Shown: one piece after another, positions 36,401 to 46,621 of the stretch | Position numbering within the stretch: position 1 is the stretch's first letter | How the letters are laid out: each line of letters begins with the position of its first letter | NCBI GenBank assembly: GCA_002346745.1 | Contig: DEAL01000021.1 | Coordinates: forward strand, 1 to 64,000 | Direction: 5' to 3' | Origin: Candidatus Neomicrothrix sp. UBA2983 | GTDB lineage: Bacteria > Actinomycetota > Acidimicrobiia > Acidimicrobiales > MedAcidi-G1 | Length of the DNA: 64,000 nucleotides | The notes under the pieces: model-generated | The model's database searches: none | What the model was told of the DNA's origin: nothing | The model's input: the letters and a program-made list of their open reading frames with translations, nothing else | Translations under genes and position numbers: made by a program

Positions 36401-36628
36401 GGCTGGTGGCGCATCGAGGACCACGATGGCGAGGCAGAGCCGGTCGAGGACGGGGCGCCGGTCCTGGCGACCGCGAGGGTCGACGCCGGCGATCGGCTGG
36501 TGCTCGTGCTCGACGACGACCGGACCTCGACAGGTTCCCGGACGCGACAGTTGGCGATACTGGCGCTGGCGGTGCTTGCCACCAGCTGGGCGCACCTGGG
36601 CCGGGCACGGTCGGGGCTGGAACGATGA
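33473..36628 (+). CDS. giant GT2 glycosyltransferase fused to a multi-pass membrane domain
   Basis: The 1051-residue protein starts with a GT-A domain (about residues 20-240: LVGLVLVAHDPGDWFEEVL, VVDAGRRAGLAE, NAPGFGAAANVALG, metal-binding MHDDLVLDG). A long membrane region of some 10-14 segments follows (from LLGPGGITLLLGAAVLGFGS), then an extracytoplasmic C-terminal part and a last helix. Actinobacteria commonly carry such a protein directly ahead of a DUF5719 gene near manB. It probably builds or exports a wall glycan, but its chemistry is not established. The stop overlaps the DUF5719 start as ATGA. Confidence 0.8.
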   Translation: MDTDPSDGRQGAGDPAAAGREAGPRATSPSPLVGLVLVAHDPGDWFEEVLTAVGVQDHHDLEVLVVDAGRRAGLAERVAGILPWAEVVDAPNAPGFGAAANVALGRKRRAAFHLFMHDDLVLDGTAVRRLVECALEVNAGVVGPKVLDGADPRYLEDMGCWVDRYGGGVPRFESGELDQGQYDAEREVFACAESAVLVRSDLFEAVGGFDPEVRFLDGALDLCWRSRLVGAAVVTAPTAVGRSVGGRRTRRRRTDPQRLHPRHRLRMTLVNQDPVQRSIALVELALATVFGALYGLLVGRFRHVRGLLAAWPWNLRRLASARERRATIAGHFGSDHTRLYVRHDVPHRSFHRAVTGRASVGTGAEAPGRLRLHQLWSALLGPGGITLLLGAAVLGFGSRHLLTRGLPAIGRFQALPDDALDLARSWWTGWRPSGTGVDAPPTEGFALLGLLDGPFPWGSEVLLAAAVLSAFPLGAVGVWRLVRPIGGGRSRAVAVLTYLAVPVPYNALAEGRIAPLAAYAALPWVAQRLAIAQGVVPYGRRGGVPGPGARLGGLWGEVLVGGLVVAAAAGVEPSTAVLGGVVLAGLVVGSVLAGSPAGVPRLLLVAFGACVVASLLHLPRLDRLPDGDLAAAFVDPSHWPAGDLGAAAILRLDTGTFVAGRLGWALLVIPAIALLTADGWRLALVVRSWMVAAGGFGLAWVLDQGWWAGPMPAAELVLVPAALGLAWAAAVGAAAIGVGTLDRAFGWRHALPPLAALALLVAVAPVVASSLDGRWGLPERGLDAAVPVFEVEGDADDIEGSRETPRVLWLGEPSVLPAAGVDLGDGLAFAVTDGPADLLDQVPLRLVDGEGLSGVHDAVRTLLAGTTSRVGGLLAGWGVQYVAVVERGAAAPYTAVESPAPDALLASLHRQLDLERVEGLNRAVAVFANPVAEPVHAVVRDRTGRAVPVDLGRPGWGRLEATMVVAGSYRAAIGPEGWWRIEDHDGEAEPVEDGAPVLATARVDAGDRLVLVLDDDRTSTGSRTRQLAILALAVLATSWAHLGRARSGLER

Positions 36629-38130
36629 ACGCCGTCCGGGCCCCGGCCGTCATCATGCTCGTCGCCCTCCTCATCGGTGCCTTCGCCTTCGCGGCGGAGT
36701 CATCCTCGCCGGAGCGGACGGACGAGAGCGTCACGGCGTTGGCCGAGTGGTCGCTGGCCGGTGCGGCGGCAGACCTGTGGTTCTGCGAGGGCCCGACCCA
36801 GCGGGCGGCCGGTGTGGCTGACCGGGTGGTGGCCCTCGTCAATCCCACCGACTCACCGGCCGAGGGGCGGATCACGGTCGTGGACGAGTCGGGGAACCGG
36901 GTGAGCCGGACCTATCAGGTGGAGGCGGGGACCACGTTCGAGTTCCGTCCCGACCCCTTCGTGCCCAGGGCCGACTACGCCGCCGTCACGGTCGAGGCTC
37001 CGTCGGGGGGGTTGTACGTCGACCAGGCCGTCCTCGGCGAGGCGTCGAACGGACTCGACCGGGGGCCCTGTGCGACCTCGACCTCCTCCTCGTGGCGTCA
37101 CCCGTGGGCGACGACGGAACGGCCCGGGACCACGGCGGTGCTGCTGCTCCACAACCCCTTCCCCGGGAACGCCGTCGCCGACCTGCGCCTCGTCGGCGAC
37201 CTCGGGCGACGGGAGTCGCTCGATTCCCAGGGCATCGTCGTGGGCAGCCGCTCACTGGTCGCTCTGGACCTGGGGGAGCGGGTCGCCGACTCGGAGGTCG
37301 TCTCGGCCATCGTCGACGTCCGGGTCGGCCAGCTCGTGTCGGCCCTGTTCCTGGCGGGCGACGGCGTCTCCCCGAACGCCTGGGAAGGCGTCGACCTGAC
37401 CCCCGGCCTGCCCGGGGACGCCGGCCGCCTGTTCCTGGCTGGCCCCGGACTGTCCGACCGGGACGCCGGAGCCGAGCACGCCGGTCCGCCCCTGGACGCC
37501 TCGGTCGTCCTGCTCAATGCCGGTGGGGAGGCGGTGGAGCTCGAGGTGGTCCCACACCCGGTGTCGGGTGGGGCGTTCGTCGAGCCGTTCCGGCTGGTCC
37601 TGCACCCCGGACGCCGCGAGGTCGTGGACCTGCTCGGCGATGGCCGGCTCGACGGCATCGGCCCGTTCCTGCTCGAGGTCCGGTCGTTCGGCGCGCCGAC
37701 CCTGTCCGCCGCCCTGGTCACGCGGGAGTACCGGCTGCCCGGCGACGACACGGGCGAACCCGTCCGTCCGGGCTTCGACGTCAACTCTGCCGTCGACCAT
37801 GCCGCCACCTCCTGGCGCGTGCGCGTCGATCCGTCCTCATCGGCGACGGCGACGTTGGTCGTGGCCAACCCGTCCAGGGCGGGGATCGCAACGGTCCAAC
37901 TGGCCGTGGTGGCCGGTCCGGGGTCCGACGCCGAGGCCGACGCCGAGCGGCCCCTCCCCGCCGCCCTCGAACTCGATCCGGGAACCCTCGTCGAGGTCCC
38001 GCTCCCGCCGGGTGTGGTGGAGGTCGAGTCCTCGGCGCCGGTCACGGTCCTCGTGCGCGAGGTGGGGGCGTCGGGCCGGACGGGCTGGTCGGGCGTGGCG
38101 GGGGCCGGGACGGTCGTCCGGCCCTCCTGA
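36625..38130 (+). CDS. DUF5719-family secreted protein
   Basis: The 501-residue protein has an N-terminal signal/anchor (APAVIMLVALLIGAFAFA) and a mostly beta-strand extracytoplasmic region with repeated pseudo-symmetrical units (e.g. WFCEGPTQRAAG, ALVNPTDSPAEGRI, LLHNPFPGNAVADL). No catalytic motif is visible. The family is known only as DUF5719 and is found beside the giant GT2 in actinobacteria. The 4-base overlap with that gene suggests the products work together on the outer face of the membrane. It converges on the thioredoxin-like gene. Confidence 0.75.
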   Translation: MNAVRAPAVIMLVALLIGAFAFAAESSSPERTDESVTALAEWSLAGAAADLWFCEGPTQRAAGVADRVVALVNPTDSPAEGRITVVDESGNRVSRTYQVEAGTTFEFRPDPFVPRADYAAVTVEAPSGGLYVDQAVLGEASNGLDRGPCATSTSSSWRHPWATTERPGTTAVLLLHNPFPGNAVADLRLVGDLGRRESLDSQGIVVGSRSLVALDLGERVADSEVVSAIVDVRVGQLVSALFLAGDGVSPNAWEGVDLTPGLPGDAGRLFLAGPGLSDRDAGAEHAGPPLDASVVLLNAGGEAVELEVVPHPVSGGAFVEPFRLVLHPGRREVVDLLGDGRLDGIGPFLLEVRSFGAPTLSAALVTREYRLPGDDTGEPVRPGFDVNSAVDHAATSWRVRVDPSSSATATLVVANPSRAGIATVQLAVVAGPGSDAEADAERPLPAALELDPGTLVEVPLPPGVVEVESSAPVTVLVREVGASGRTGWSGVAGAGTVVRPS

Positions 38131-38149
38131 GTGTCGTGTGGTGCCCTGG

Positions 38150-38593
38150 TCAGCCGGTGTCGCAGCCGTCGGGCACCGAGCCGGGGTGGCGGACCTCGGC
38201 CAGGGAGGCCCAGAGGTGGGTGGTGCTGACGGGGCCGAGGTGGTGGTGACGGACCACGCCGTCGGCATCCACGACGAGGACCAGGGGGACGGCGTCGATG
38301 CCGTAGCGGTCGTGCACCGCCCGTGCCGCCGCGACCTCGACGTCCACGACCGCCACCTCGTCGCTCTCCAGGGGGCGTGCCCGCTCGAGGACGCCGGCGC
38401 ACGACGCACAGGAGGCGCTGGTGAAGACGGCCACCAGCCACGGCGCCTCGGGACGCTCGAAGTCGGTCCGGCTGACCTGGTCCGGCATGGTCCACCCGGT
38501 CCGGACCGGGGTGCGGTCGGTGCGGCGCTGGAGCAACAGGGCCACTGCCCCGGCCGCCGCCGCCACGACGACCAGGAGCAGCAGGCGGTCCAC
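38150..38593 (-). CDS. membrane-anchored thioredoxin-like protein
   Basis: The 147-residue protein has an N-terminal hydrophobic helix (LLLLVVVAAAAGAVALLLQR) and a thioredoxin domain with active-site CASC (residues 62-65) and the cis-proline in DAVPLVLVVD. It may reduce or oxidise disulfides in envelope proteins. GTG 38593 is chosen: it lies two bases after the ftsH stop and just before the membrane helix. It is probably co-transcribed with ftsH. Confidence 0.75.
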   Translation of the reverse strand: MDRLLLLVVVAAAAGAVALLLQRRTDRTPVRTGWTMPDQVSRTDFERPEAPWLVAVFTSASCASCAGVLERARPLESDEVAVVDVEVAAARAVHDRYGIDAVPLVLVVDADGVVRHHHLGPVSTTHLWASLAEVRHPGSVPDGCDTG

Positions 38594-38595
38594 CG

Positions 38596-40548
<1,953 letters not shown>

Positions 40549-40554
40549 GGGTCC

Positions 40555-40560
40555 ATCGTA
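40555..40560 (-). promoter_or_regulatory. -10 box TACGAT, leaderless start for ftsH
   Basis: Minus-strand TACGAT is six bases from ATG 40548; no Shine-Dalgarno sequence. Confidence 0.55.
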
Positions 40561-40650
40561 CGGGGTGCCGTCCCCGGCCGGGCCCCGCCAGTGCGCTCGG
40601 CCGACCCGTTCCTCGTCGGCGACCGATGCGAACGAGGGGGGTGCCCTCGC

Positions 40651-40656
40651 TAGGGT
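40651..40656 (+). promoter_or_regulatory. -10 box TAGGGT, leaderless start for the CPBP protease gene
   Basis: TAGGGT is seven bases from ATG 40664. It decides this start over upstream in-frame codons. Confidence 0.65.
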
Positions 40657-40663
40657 TCGGCCG

Positions 40664-41380
40664 ATGAACGCACCGCCTGCGGACCCGGCCGGTCCGGCCG
40701 TCTCCGGGGGCGACTGGGGCCTCCGGCCCGTCCTCGCCGGCCTCGGCATCGGCTGGGCCACCACGGTCCTGGTGCAGTTGGCGGTCATGGCGGCAGGCGG
40801 GTTCGAGGTCGGCGACGACCTTCCCCTCGAGGCGATCTCCCTCTTCCAGGTCGCCCTCTGGGTGGGACTGTTCGGCGTTCCGCTCTGGGTCGTCAGCCGC
40901 TACGACCTGCCCTGGTCGGCGCTCGGGCTGGCGTTCTGGCGCCGCGACGTGCTCTCGGGCCTCGGCATCGGGATCCTGGCCCAGGCGGTGCTGGTGCCGC
41001 TCATCTACGTCCCGATCCTGCTGCTGCGTGACGACCTCGACGTGGCGGCAGAGGCGCGCGACCTGGTCGACAAGGCCGACGGCCTCGGCGTCGCCCTCCT
41101 CGTGCTCGTGGTCGTCGTGGGGGCGCCGGTGGTCGAGGAGGTGTTCTTCCGCGGGTTCGCCCAGCGAGCGATCGTCCGGCGGCTCGGCCGCTGGCCGGGA
41201 CTCGTCGCCACGTCGCTGCTGTTCGGCCTGGTCCACTTCCAGTTGCTGCAGTTCCCGGCGCTCGTGGCGTTCGGCCTGGTTGCCGGCTGGCTGGCGCAGC
41301 GGGACGGACGGCTGGGCCGGGCGATCTGGGCCCACGTCGGCTTCAACGCCTGGACGGTCGGGGTGCTGCTGTGGACGTGA
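40664..41380 (+). CDS. CPBP-family intramembrane metalloprotease
   Basis: The 238-residue membrane protein has about six helices and the CPBP/Abi motifs EEVFFRGFAQR, FGLVHFQLLQF and HVGFNAW, whose Glu and His residues bind the catalytic zinc. The family includes Rce1-type prenyl proteases and bacterial immunity or maturation proteases; the substrate here is unknown. It heads an operon with the PTPS-related membrane protein and the GtrA-GT2 fusion, with overlapping stops and starts. Confidence 0.85.
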   Translation: MNAPPADPAGPAVSGGDWGLRPVLAGLGIGWATTVLVQLAVMAAGGFEVGDDLPLEAISLFQVALWVGLFGVPLWVVSRYDLPWSALGLAFWRRDVLSGLGIGILAQAVLVPLIYVPILLLRDDLDVAAEARDLVDKADGLGVALLVLVVVVGAPVVEEVFFRGFAQRAIVRRLGRWPGLVATSLLFGLVHFQLLQFPALVAFGLVAGWLAQRDGRLGRAIWAHVGFNAWTVGVLLWT

Positions 41381-44046
41381 CCCGCCCCGAATCCGAAGCA
41401 GCGGCGGTCGAGGCCGAGGCCGCACCGGCGACGGTCGAGGCCGCTCCGGCGAGGGTCGAGGCCGGGGTCGAGGCCGCAGGGGCGGAGGTCGACGCGCCGC
41501 GCCGGCGCCTGGGGTTGACGGGAGCCGGTTGGGTGACGTTGTTCTGCGTGGCCCTCGCCACGTTCTTCGTCCTCTGGATGGTGAACCCCGACGGCGTGCT
41601 GTTCCGGCGCACGACCCCGACGGGCGGCGACCTGGGCGCCCACGTCTGGGGGCCCGCCTACCTCCGTGACGAGGTGCTACCCCGGTTCCGACTCAGCGGC
41701 TGGACGCCCGACTGGTACGCCGGCTTTCCCGCCTACCACTTCTACATGGTCGTCCCGATGCTGCTCGTCGTCGTCGTCGACGTCGGCCTGCTGGTTCCAC
41801 TGGCGTTGCCCGTGTCGATGCTCTCGGTCGCCGGCCTGGTCCGGGTGCTGCGGCGCCGGCCACGCGGCTGGGTACCGCTGGCCTGGGGGCTGGGCTGCCT
41901 GTCCATCCTGGTCTGGCCCGTCCACTACGGCATGGCCATCAAGCTGGTGTCCGTGGCGGGCCTCGTGGCCCTCCCCGTGGCCGGCTGGGCCCTGGGGCGC
42001 CTGTCCGGGCTGCCGTTCCCCGGCCCTGCGCTCCTCTCGGTGTCGACATTGCTGTTCGTCTTCGACCGCTCGTTCAACATCATGGGCGGGAACCTCATGT
42101 CGACCATGGCGGGGGAGTTCGCCTTCGCCCTGGCGGTCCCGACCTGCCTCGTCTACATCGGCCTCATGGTCCGGGGCGTCGAGACCGGTCGCGACCGGGC
42201 CTGGGCGGCGGTGCTGCTTGCCCTGACCGGACTCTTCCACCTGCTGGTGGCCTTCTTCGCCCTCGTGGCGACCGGCGTGGCCGTCCTGTTGCGCCCCGGA
42301 CGGGCGACCCTGCGCTGGGTGGTCGGGATGGGGGCGTTGGCCGGCCTGTTGTCGGCGTTCTGGGTCCTGCCGTTCTGGTGGCGCAGTGACCACCTCAACG
42401 ACATGGCCTGGCACAAGCTCACCCGGTTCCGGGCCTACCTGTGGGACCGGGACGGGCTGGCCGCCGACTTCCTCACCAACGACCCGCCCCTGCAGCCGGT
42501 GCTGATCGCGGCCCTCGTGGGCGCCGTGCTGTCGGTCCTGTTCCGTCGGCGGCTGGGCCTCGTTCTGGCCGGCAGCGGCGTCCTGCTGCTGTTGGCGTTC
42601 ATCCACCTCCCGGAGGGCCGCCTCTACAACGGCCGCATCCTCCCCGCCTACTACCTGTGCGCCTACCTGTTGGCGGGCCTGGCGGTGGCCGAGGTGCTCC
42701 GGCTGCTGGGACGCCTGGTGGACGGACTGGTCGGACTCGGCGGCCGCACGGTCGCCGGGGTCGGCACGGTCGTCGCCACCCTCGCCGCGCTCGTGGTGCT
42801 GGGCCTGCCGCTGCGGGCCCTGCCGGGTGGGTCGATGGACGGCAACGCCTACCGCTGGCTGGCCTGGGAGACCGAGGACCTGAACCTGGGCCGGTCCTGG
42901 GCCCGCTGGAACTTCAGCGGCTACGAGGAGCGGACCGGCGATGCCAGCGGCGGGGGCTGGGACGAGCTGCGGGCATTCACCGCCACCATGGAGGCCGTCG
43001 CCGGCGAGCACGGCTGCGGGCGACTCATGTGGGAGTACAAGAGCGACCTGACCCGCTACGGCACGCCGATGGCGCTGATGCTGGTGCCGATGTGGACCGA
43101 CGGCTGCGTCGGCTCCATGGAGGGCCTCTACTTCGAGTCATCCACGACGACGCCGTTCCACTTCCTGGTGCAGTCGGAGCTCTCGCCGGCACCGTCGCGG
43201 GCCCAACGGCACCTGCCCTACCGGGGCTTCACCCTCGAACAGGGCCTGGAGCATCTCCGCCAGTTGGGCGTGCCGTACTACGCGGCGTTCTCGGAGCAGC
43301 CGGTCAACGAGGCCCGAGCCCACCCGGCGTTCACCGAGGTCGCCAACAGCGGCCCGTGGACCGTGTTCCTCGTGGACGGGGCACCGCTGGTCGAGGGCCT
43401 CGAGTTCGAGCCGGCGGTCTGGGCCGACGTGGACCACGGGACCTGGCTGGACCCGGCGGTGGAGGTGTTCCAGCAGGGCGACGGCGTGGTGCAGCGCTCC
43501 ATCGGCGGCCCCGACGCCTGGCAACGGGTCGCCGCAGACGAGGAGCCCGAACAGCGGCTGCTCGACCCGGTGGTCGTCTCGGGGATCGAGGCCGGCATCG
43601 ACCGGGTGTCGTTCGACGTCGACCGGACCGGCGTGCCGGTCGTGGTGAAGGTCTCCTACTTCCCGAACTGGTCGGTCGAGGGGGCGGACGGCCCGTGGCG
43701 GCTCACCCCCAACCTGATGGTCGTCGTCCCGACCGACGGGTCCGTCACGCTCACCTACGGTCGGACCGGCATCGACGTGCTGGCCAGCCTGCTGACGATC
43801 ATCGGTCTGGTCGTGCTGGTCGTCCTGTGGCGGCGGCGGGAACCCACCTGGCCGATGACCGCCTGGTACGACGTCCTCGGCACGGTCCCCGACGTCGACG
43901 GGGCCGTGGACCGCTGGGCCGACCGACGTTCCATCGGAACGGACGACGACGACCCGGATTGCGCCGAACTCGCCGATTCGGCCGACGTCCCGGATCCCGA
44001 CGACCTCGCCGATTCCGACGGGGATCCGGAGGGTCCGGGCGCGTGA
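41371..44046 (+). CDS. PTPS-related family multi-pass membrane protein, probable GT-C transferase
   Basis: The 891-residue protein has an acidic, Ala-rich N-terminus, about 12 membrane segments and a C-terminal soluble region closed by a last helix (VLASLLTIIGLVVLVVLW). The stretch GGDLGAHVWGPAYLRDEVLP with FPAYHFYMVVPM is the mark of the membrane family called 6-pyruvoyl-tetrahydropterin synthase-related. Despite that name it is not a pterin enzyme. Architecture resembles GT-C transferases using polyprenyl-phosphate sugars, which fits the adjacent polyprenol-phosphate glycosyltransferase. GTG 41371 or GTG 41377 (GTGA overlap with the previous stop) is the start. Confidence 0.75.
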   Translation: MDVTRPESEAAAVEAEAAPATVEAAPARVEAGVEAAGAEVDAPRRRLGLTGAGWVTLFCVALATFFVLWMVNPDGVLFRRTTPTGGDLGAHVWGPAYLRDEVLPRFRLSGWTPDWYAGFPAYHFYMVVPMLLVVVVDVGLLVPLALPVSMLSVAGLVRVLRRRPRGWVPLAWGLGCLSILVWPVHYGMAIKLVSVAGLVALPVAGWALGRLSGLPFPGPALLSVSTLLFVFDRSFNIMGGNLMSTMAGEFAFALAVPTCLVYIGLMVRGVETGRDRAWAAVLLALTGLFHLLVAFFALVATGVAVLLRPGRATLRWVVGMGALAGLLSAFWVLPFWWRSDHLNDMAWHKLTRFRAYLWDRDGLAADFLTNDPPLQPVLIAALVGAVLSVLFRRRLGLVLAGSGVLLLLAFIHLPEGRLYNGRILPAYYLCAYLLAGLAVAEVLRLLGRLVDGLVGLGGRTVAGVGTVVATLAALVVLGLPLRALPGGSMDGNAYRWLAWETEDLNLGRSWARWNFSGYEERTGDASGGGWDELRAFTATMEAVAGEHGCGRLMWEYKSDLTRYGTPMALMLVPMWTDGCVGSMEGLYFESSTTTPFHFLVQSELSPAPSRAQRHLPYRGFTLEQGLEHLRQLGVPYYAAFSEQPVNEARAHPAFTEVANSGPWTVFLVDGAPLVEGLEFEPAVWADVDHGTWLDPAVEVFQQGDGVVQRSIGGPDAWQRVAADEEPEQRLLDPVVVSGIEAGIDRVSFDVDRTGVPVVVKVSYFPNWSVEGADGPWRLTPNLMVVVPTDGSVTLTYGRTGIDVLASLLTIIGLVVLVVLWRRREPTWPMTAWYDVLGTVPDVDGAVDRWADRRSIGTDDDDPDCAELADSADVPDPDDLADSDGDPEGPGA

Positions 44047-45230
44047 GGGAGCGGCTGAGACGGTTCGCGGTCGTCGGCCTCGTCGCCACGGCGGTCGACA
44101 TCGCCCTCCTCGTCGTGCTCCGGCGGGCCGGATGGCCACTGGTCGTGGCCGACCTCGTCGCCCTCGCTGCGGCGGCGCTCGTCGCCCGTCCGCTGCACCG
44201 CCTCATCACCCTCCGCGACGATCCGTTCGCCCGCTGGATCCGCTCGCCGGGGCTCTTCCTCGCCGTGGTGTTCAGTGCGGGCGTGGTGGACGTGCTCGTC
44301 CTCGGCCTGCTGGCACCCGACGAGCCGGGATCGGGCGACATCGCGGCGAAGGTCGTCGCCGTCGCCGCCGCGGCGCTCGTCCGCGGCGTGGCCTACCGGA
44401 CGCTCCTCTTCCGGGTCATCCGGCGGGAGCAGGACGAACCCAGCCGACGCCCTGTCGCTCCCGGCCGCAGGCGGCTCTCCGTCGTCGTGCCCGCCTACCG
44501 GGAAGCCGACCGGATTGCCGGCACCGTGGTCCGAATACGAGAGGAACTGGCGACGGTGCTGGACCCTGACGACCTCGAGGTCGTGGTCGCCGACGACGGT
44601 TCCGGCGACGGCACGGCCGAGGCGGCCGAGGCGGCGGGGGCCGATGTGGTCGTGCGACTGCCGGCCAACCGGGGCAAGGGGGCGGCGCTGCGAGAAGGCG
44701 TGCAGGCGGCCTCGGGACGCACCGTGGCGTTCACCGACGCCGACCTGGCCTATGCCCCCGCCCAGTTGGCGAGGCTGCTGGCGGCGGTCGAGGAGGGCCA
44801 CGACATGGTCGTCGGCAGCCGCCGCCACGCTGGATCCTCGGACGTGGTCAGAGCGGGCCGACTCCGGCAGGCAGGGGGACGGCTCGTGAACCTGGCCACC
44901 CACGCCCTCCTGCTGGGCCAGTACCGGGACACGCAGTGCGGCCTCAAGGCCTTCCGCTCGGACGTGGCGCGGGCACTCTTCGGTGCCACGACCGTCGACG
45001 GCTTCGCCTTCGACGTCGAATTGTTCCACCTGGCGGAGCGCTGGCGCCTGTCGCTGGCCGAGGTGCCGGTGCAGGTCGAGCATTCCGAGCGCACGACGGT
45101 TCGGGCGCTTCGGGACGGCCTCGGCATGCTCGGGAGCCTGGTCGGGATCCGCCAGCAGGCCCGTCGGGGCGCCTATCCGGCCGATGTGGGCCTTCCGGCC
45201 CCCGGATGTGGGCCTTCCGGCCCCCGGTAG
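44043..45230 (+). CDS. GtrA-like membrane domain fused to DPM1/ALG5-type GT2
   Basis: The 395-residue protein begins with four hydrophobic helices of GtrA type (about residues 5-130: RFAVVGLVATAVDIALLVVL and following). A GT2 domain follows, with LSVVVPAYREADRI, VVVADDGSGDGTAE, ANRGKGAALREGV, the metal-binding FTDADLAY and DTQCGLKAFRSDVARALF. The GT2 part matches polyprenyl-phosphate glucosyl/mannosyltransferases; GtrA proteins help move the resulting lipid-linked sugar across the membrane. GTG 44043 overlaps the previous stop as GTGA. The last ~15 codons are made by a 22-bp tandem duplication, and the TAG stop is part of the manB promoter. Confidence 0.83.
   Translation: MRERLRRFAVVGLVATAVDIALLVVLRRAGWPLVVADLVALAAAALVARPLHRLITLRDDPFARWIRSPGLFLAVVFSAGVVDVLVLGLLAPDEPGSGDIAAKVVAVAAAALVRGVAYRTLLFRVIRREQDEPSRRPVAPGRRRLSVVVPAYREADRIAGTVVRIREELATVLDPDDLEVVVADDGSGDGTAEAAEAAGADVVVRLPANRGKGAALREGVQAASGRTVAFTDADLAYAPAQLARLLAAVEEGHDMVVGSRRHAGSSDVVRAGRLRQAGGRLVNLATHALLLGQYRDTQCGLKAFRSDVARALFGATTVDGFAFDVELFHLAERWRLSLAEVPVQVEHSERTTVRALRDGLGMLGSLVGIRQQARRGAYPADVGLPAPGCGPSGPR
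45183..45226 (+). repeat. perfect 22-bp tandem duplication at the 3' end of the GtrA-GT2 gene
   Basis: Two identical 22-base copies (45183-45204 and 45205-45226) each contain GGGCC-TTCC-GGCCC, a 5-bp hairpin. Because 22 is not a multiple of 3, the second copy is read in a different frame and alters the protein end. The repeat stops two bases before the -10 box of manB. Confidence 0.9.
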
Positions 45231-45233
45231 CGT
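45228..45233 (+). promoter_or_regulatory. -10 box TAGCGT, leaderless start for manB, containing the upstream stop codon
   Basis: TAG 45228-45230 ends the GtrA-GT2 gene and is also the first half of TAGCGT, eight bases from ATG 45242. Confidence 0.55.
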
Positions 45234-45241
45234 GCCGCCCG

Positions 45242-46600
45242 ATGGGTGACGCGGCGGCGGTCTTCAAGGCCTACGACGTTCGTGGGCTGACGCCCGAGGA
45301 ACTGGACGCCGACCTGTGCCGGTCGATCGGCGTGGCATTCGCCGCCCTGGTCCGTTCCGAGGAGCCGGACACGGGATCGGTGGTCGTCGCCCGTGACATG
45401 CGCCCCAGCGGCGGCGAACTGGCGGCAGCCTTCACCGACGGTGTGACGGCGACAGGACTCGACGTCGTCGACATCGGGCTGGCCTCGACCGACATGCTCT
45501 ACTTCGCCTCGGGCCACATGGGGATACCCGGCGCGGTGTTCACGGCCAGCCACAACCCGGCGGGCTACAACGGCATCAAGCTCTGCCTCTCGGCGGCGCG
45601 CCCGATCGGGATCGACTCGGGCCTCGGTCGGATGCGCGACGACGTGCTATCCGGCGTCCAGCCTCCGTCCGGGCCGACCGGCTCGGTCACCTCGCTCGAC
45701 CTCCTCGAGGCCTTCGCCGGCCACGTGCGTTCGTTCGTCGACGTGGCGGCGCTCCGGTCGCTGCGGGTCGTCGCCGACACGGCCAACGGCATGGGCGGGC
45801 TCGTCGTACCGGCGGTCTTCGCCGGCCTCCCGGTCGACCTCGACGTGCTCTATCCCGAACTCGACGGCACCTTCCCGAACCACCCGGCCGACCCGATCCA
45901 GCCGGAGAACCTGCGCGACCTCCAGGCCCGGGTCCTCGAGACCGGGGCGGACGTGGGCCTGGCCTTCGACGGCGACGCCGACCGGGTCTTCCTCGTCGAC
46001 GAGGCGGCCGAGCCGGTCTCGGGAACCCTGACCACCGCCCTCGTCGCCCGGTCGGTGCTCCGGCGGGAGCCGGGAGCCGCCATCGTGCACAACCTCATCT
46101 GCGGCCGGGTCGTCCCGGAGGTCATCGCCGAGCACGGTGGGCGGGCGGTGCGCACCCGGGTCGGCCACTCGTTCATCAAGGCCGTGATGGCCGAGCAGGG
46201 TGCGTCCTTCGGCGGCGAGCACTCCGGCCACTACTACTTCCGCGACAACTGGCGGGCTGACTCCGGCCTGATCGCCGCCCTCATCGTGCTGGCCGAGCTC
46301 TCGGCCTCCGGCGGCACCCTGTCGGACCTGCTGGCACCGTTCCGGCGCTACGTGGCCTCGGGCGAGCTCAACTCGAGGGTCGCCGACCCTGTGGCGGTCA
46401 TCGAGCACGTGTCCCGGCACTATGCGTCCTCGCCCCAGGACCGCCTCGATGGCCTGACCGTCGAGTGCGACGGCTGGTGGTTCAACCTCCGGCCGTCCAA
46501 CACCGAGCCGCTGCTGCGACTCAACCTCGAGGCAGGCGACGCAGACGCCTGCGCCGAGCGGGTGGCCGAGGTGCAGGCGCTCATCGACGCCGTAGGTTGA
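45242..46600 (+). CDS. manB: phosphomannomutase/phosphoglucomutase
   Basis: The 452-residue alpha-D-phosphohexomutase interconverts mannose 6-phosphate and mannose 1-phosphate, feeding GDP-mannose synthesis. The phosphoserine is Ser103 in FTASHNPAGYNGIKL, the metal loop is LAFDGDADRVF, the sugar loop GGEHSGHYYF, and the phosphate-binding loop RPSNTEPLLRLNLE. The start KAYDVRG is typical. The true start is ATG 45242, given the leaderless box. Its Trm112-like and manA neighbours follow in the same direction, as in other actinobacteria. Confidence 0.93.
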   Translation: MGDAAAVFKAYDVRGLTPEELDADLCRSIGVAFAALVRSEEPDTGSVVVARDMRPSGGELAAAFTDGVTATGLDVVDIGLASTDMLYFASGHMGIPGAVFTASHNPAGYNGIKLCLSAARPIGIDSGLGRMRDDVLSGVQPPSGPTGSVTSLDLLEAFAGHVRSFVDVAALRSLRVVADTANGMGGLVVPAVFAGLPVDLDVLYPELDGTFPNHPADPIQPENLRDLQARVLETGADVGLAFDGDADRVFLVDEAAEPVSGTLTTALVARSVLRREPGAAIVHNLICGRVVPEVIAEHGGRAVRTRVGHSFIKAVMAEQGASFGGEHSGHYYFRDNWRADSGLIAALIVLAELSASGGTLSDLLAPFRRYVASGELNSRVADPVAVIEHVSRHYASSPQDRLDGLTVECDGWWFNLRPSNTEPLLRLNLEAGDADACAERVAEVQALIDAVG

Positions 46601-46621
46601 GTCCGACGGGAGGAATCCACG

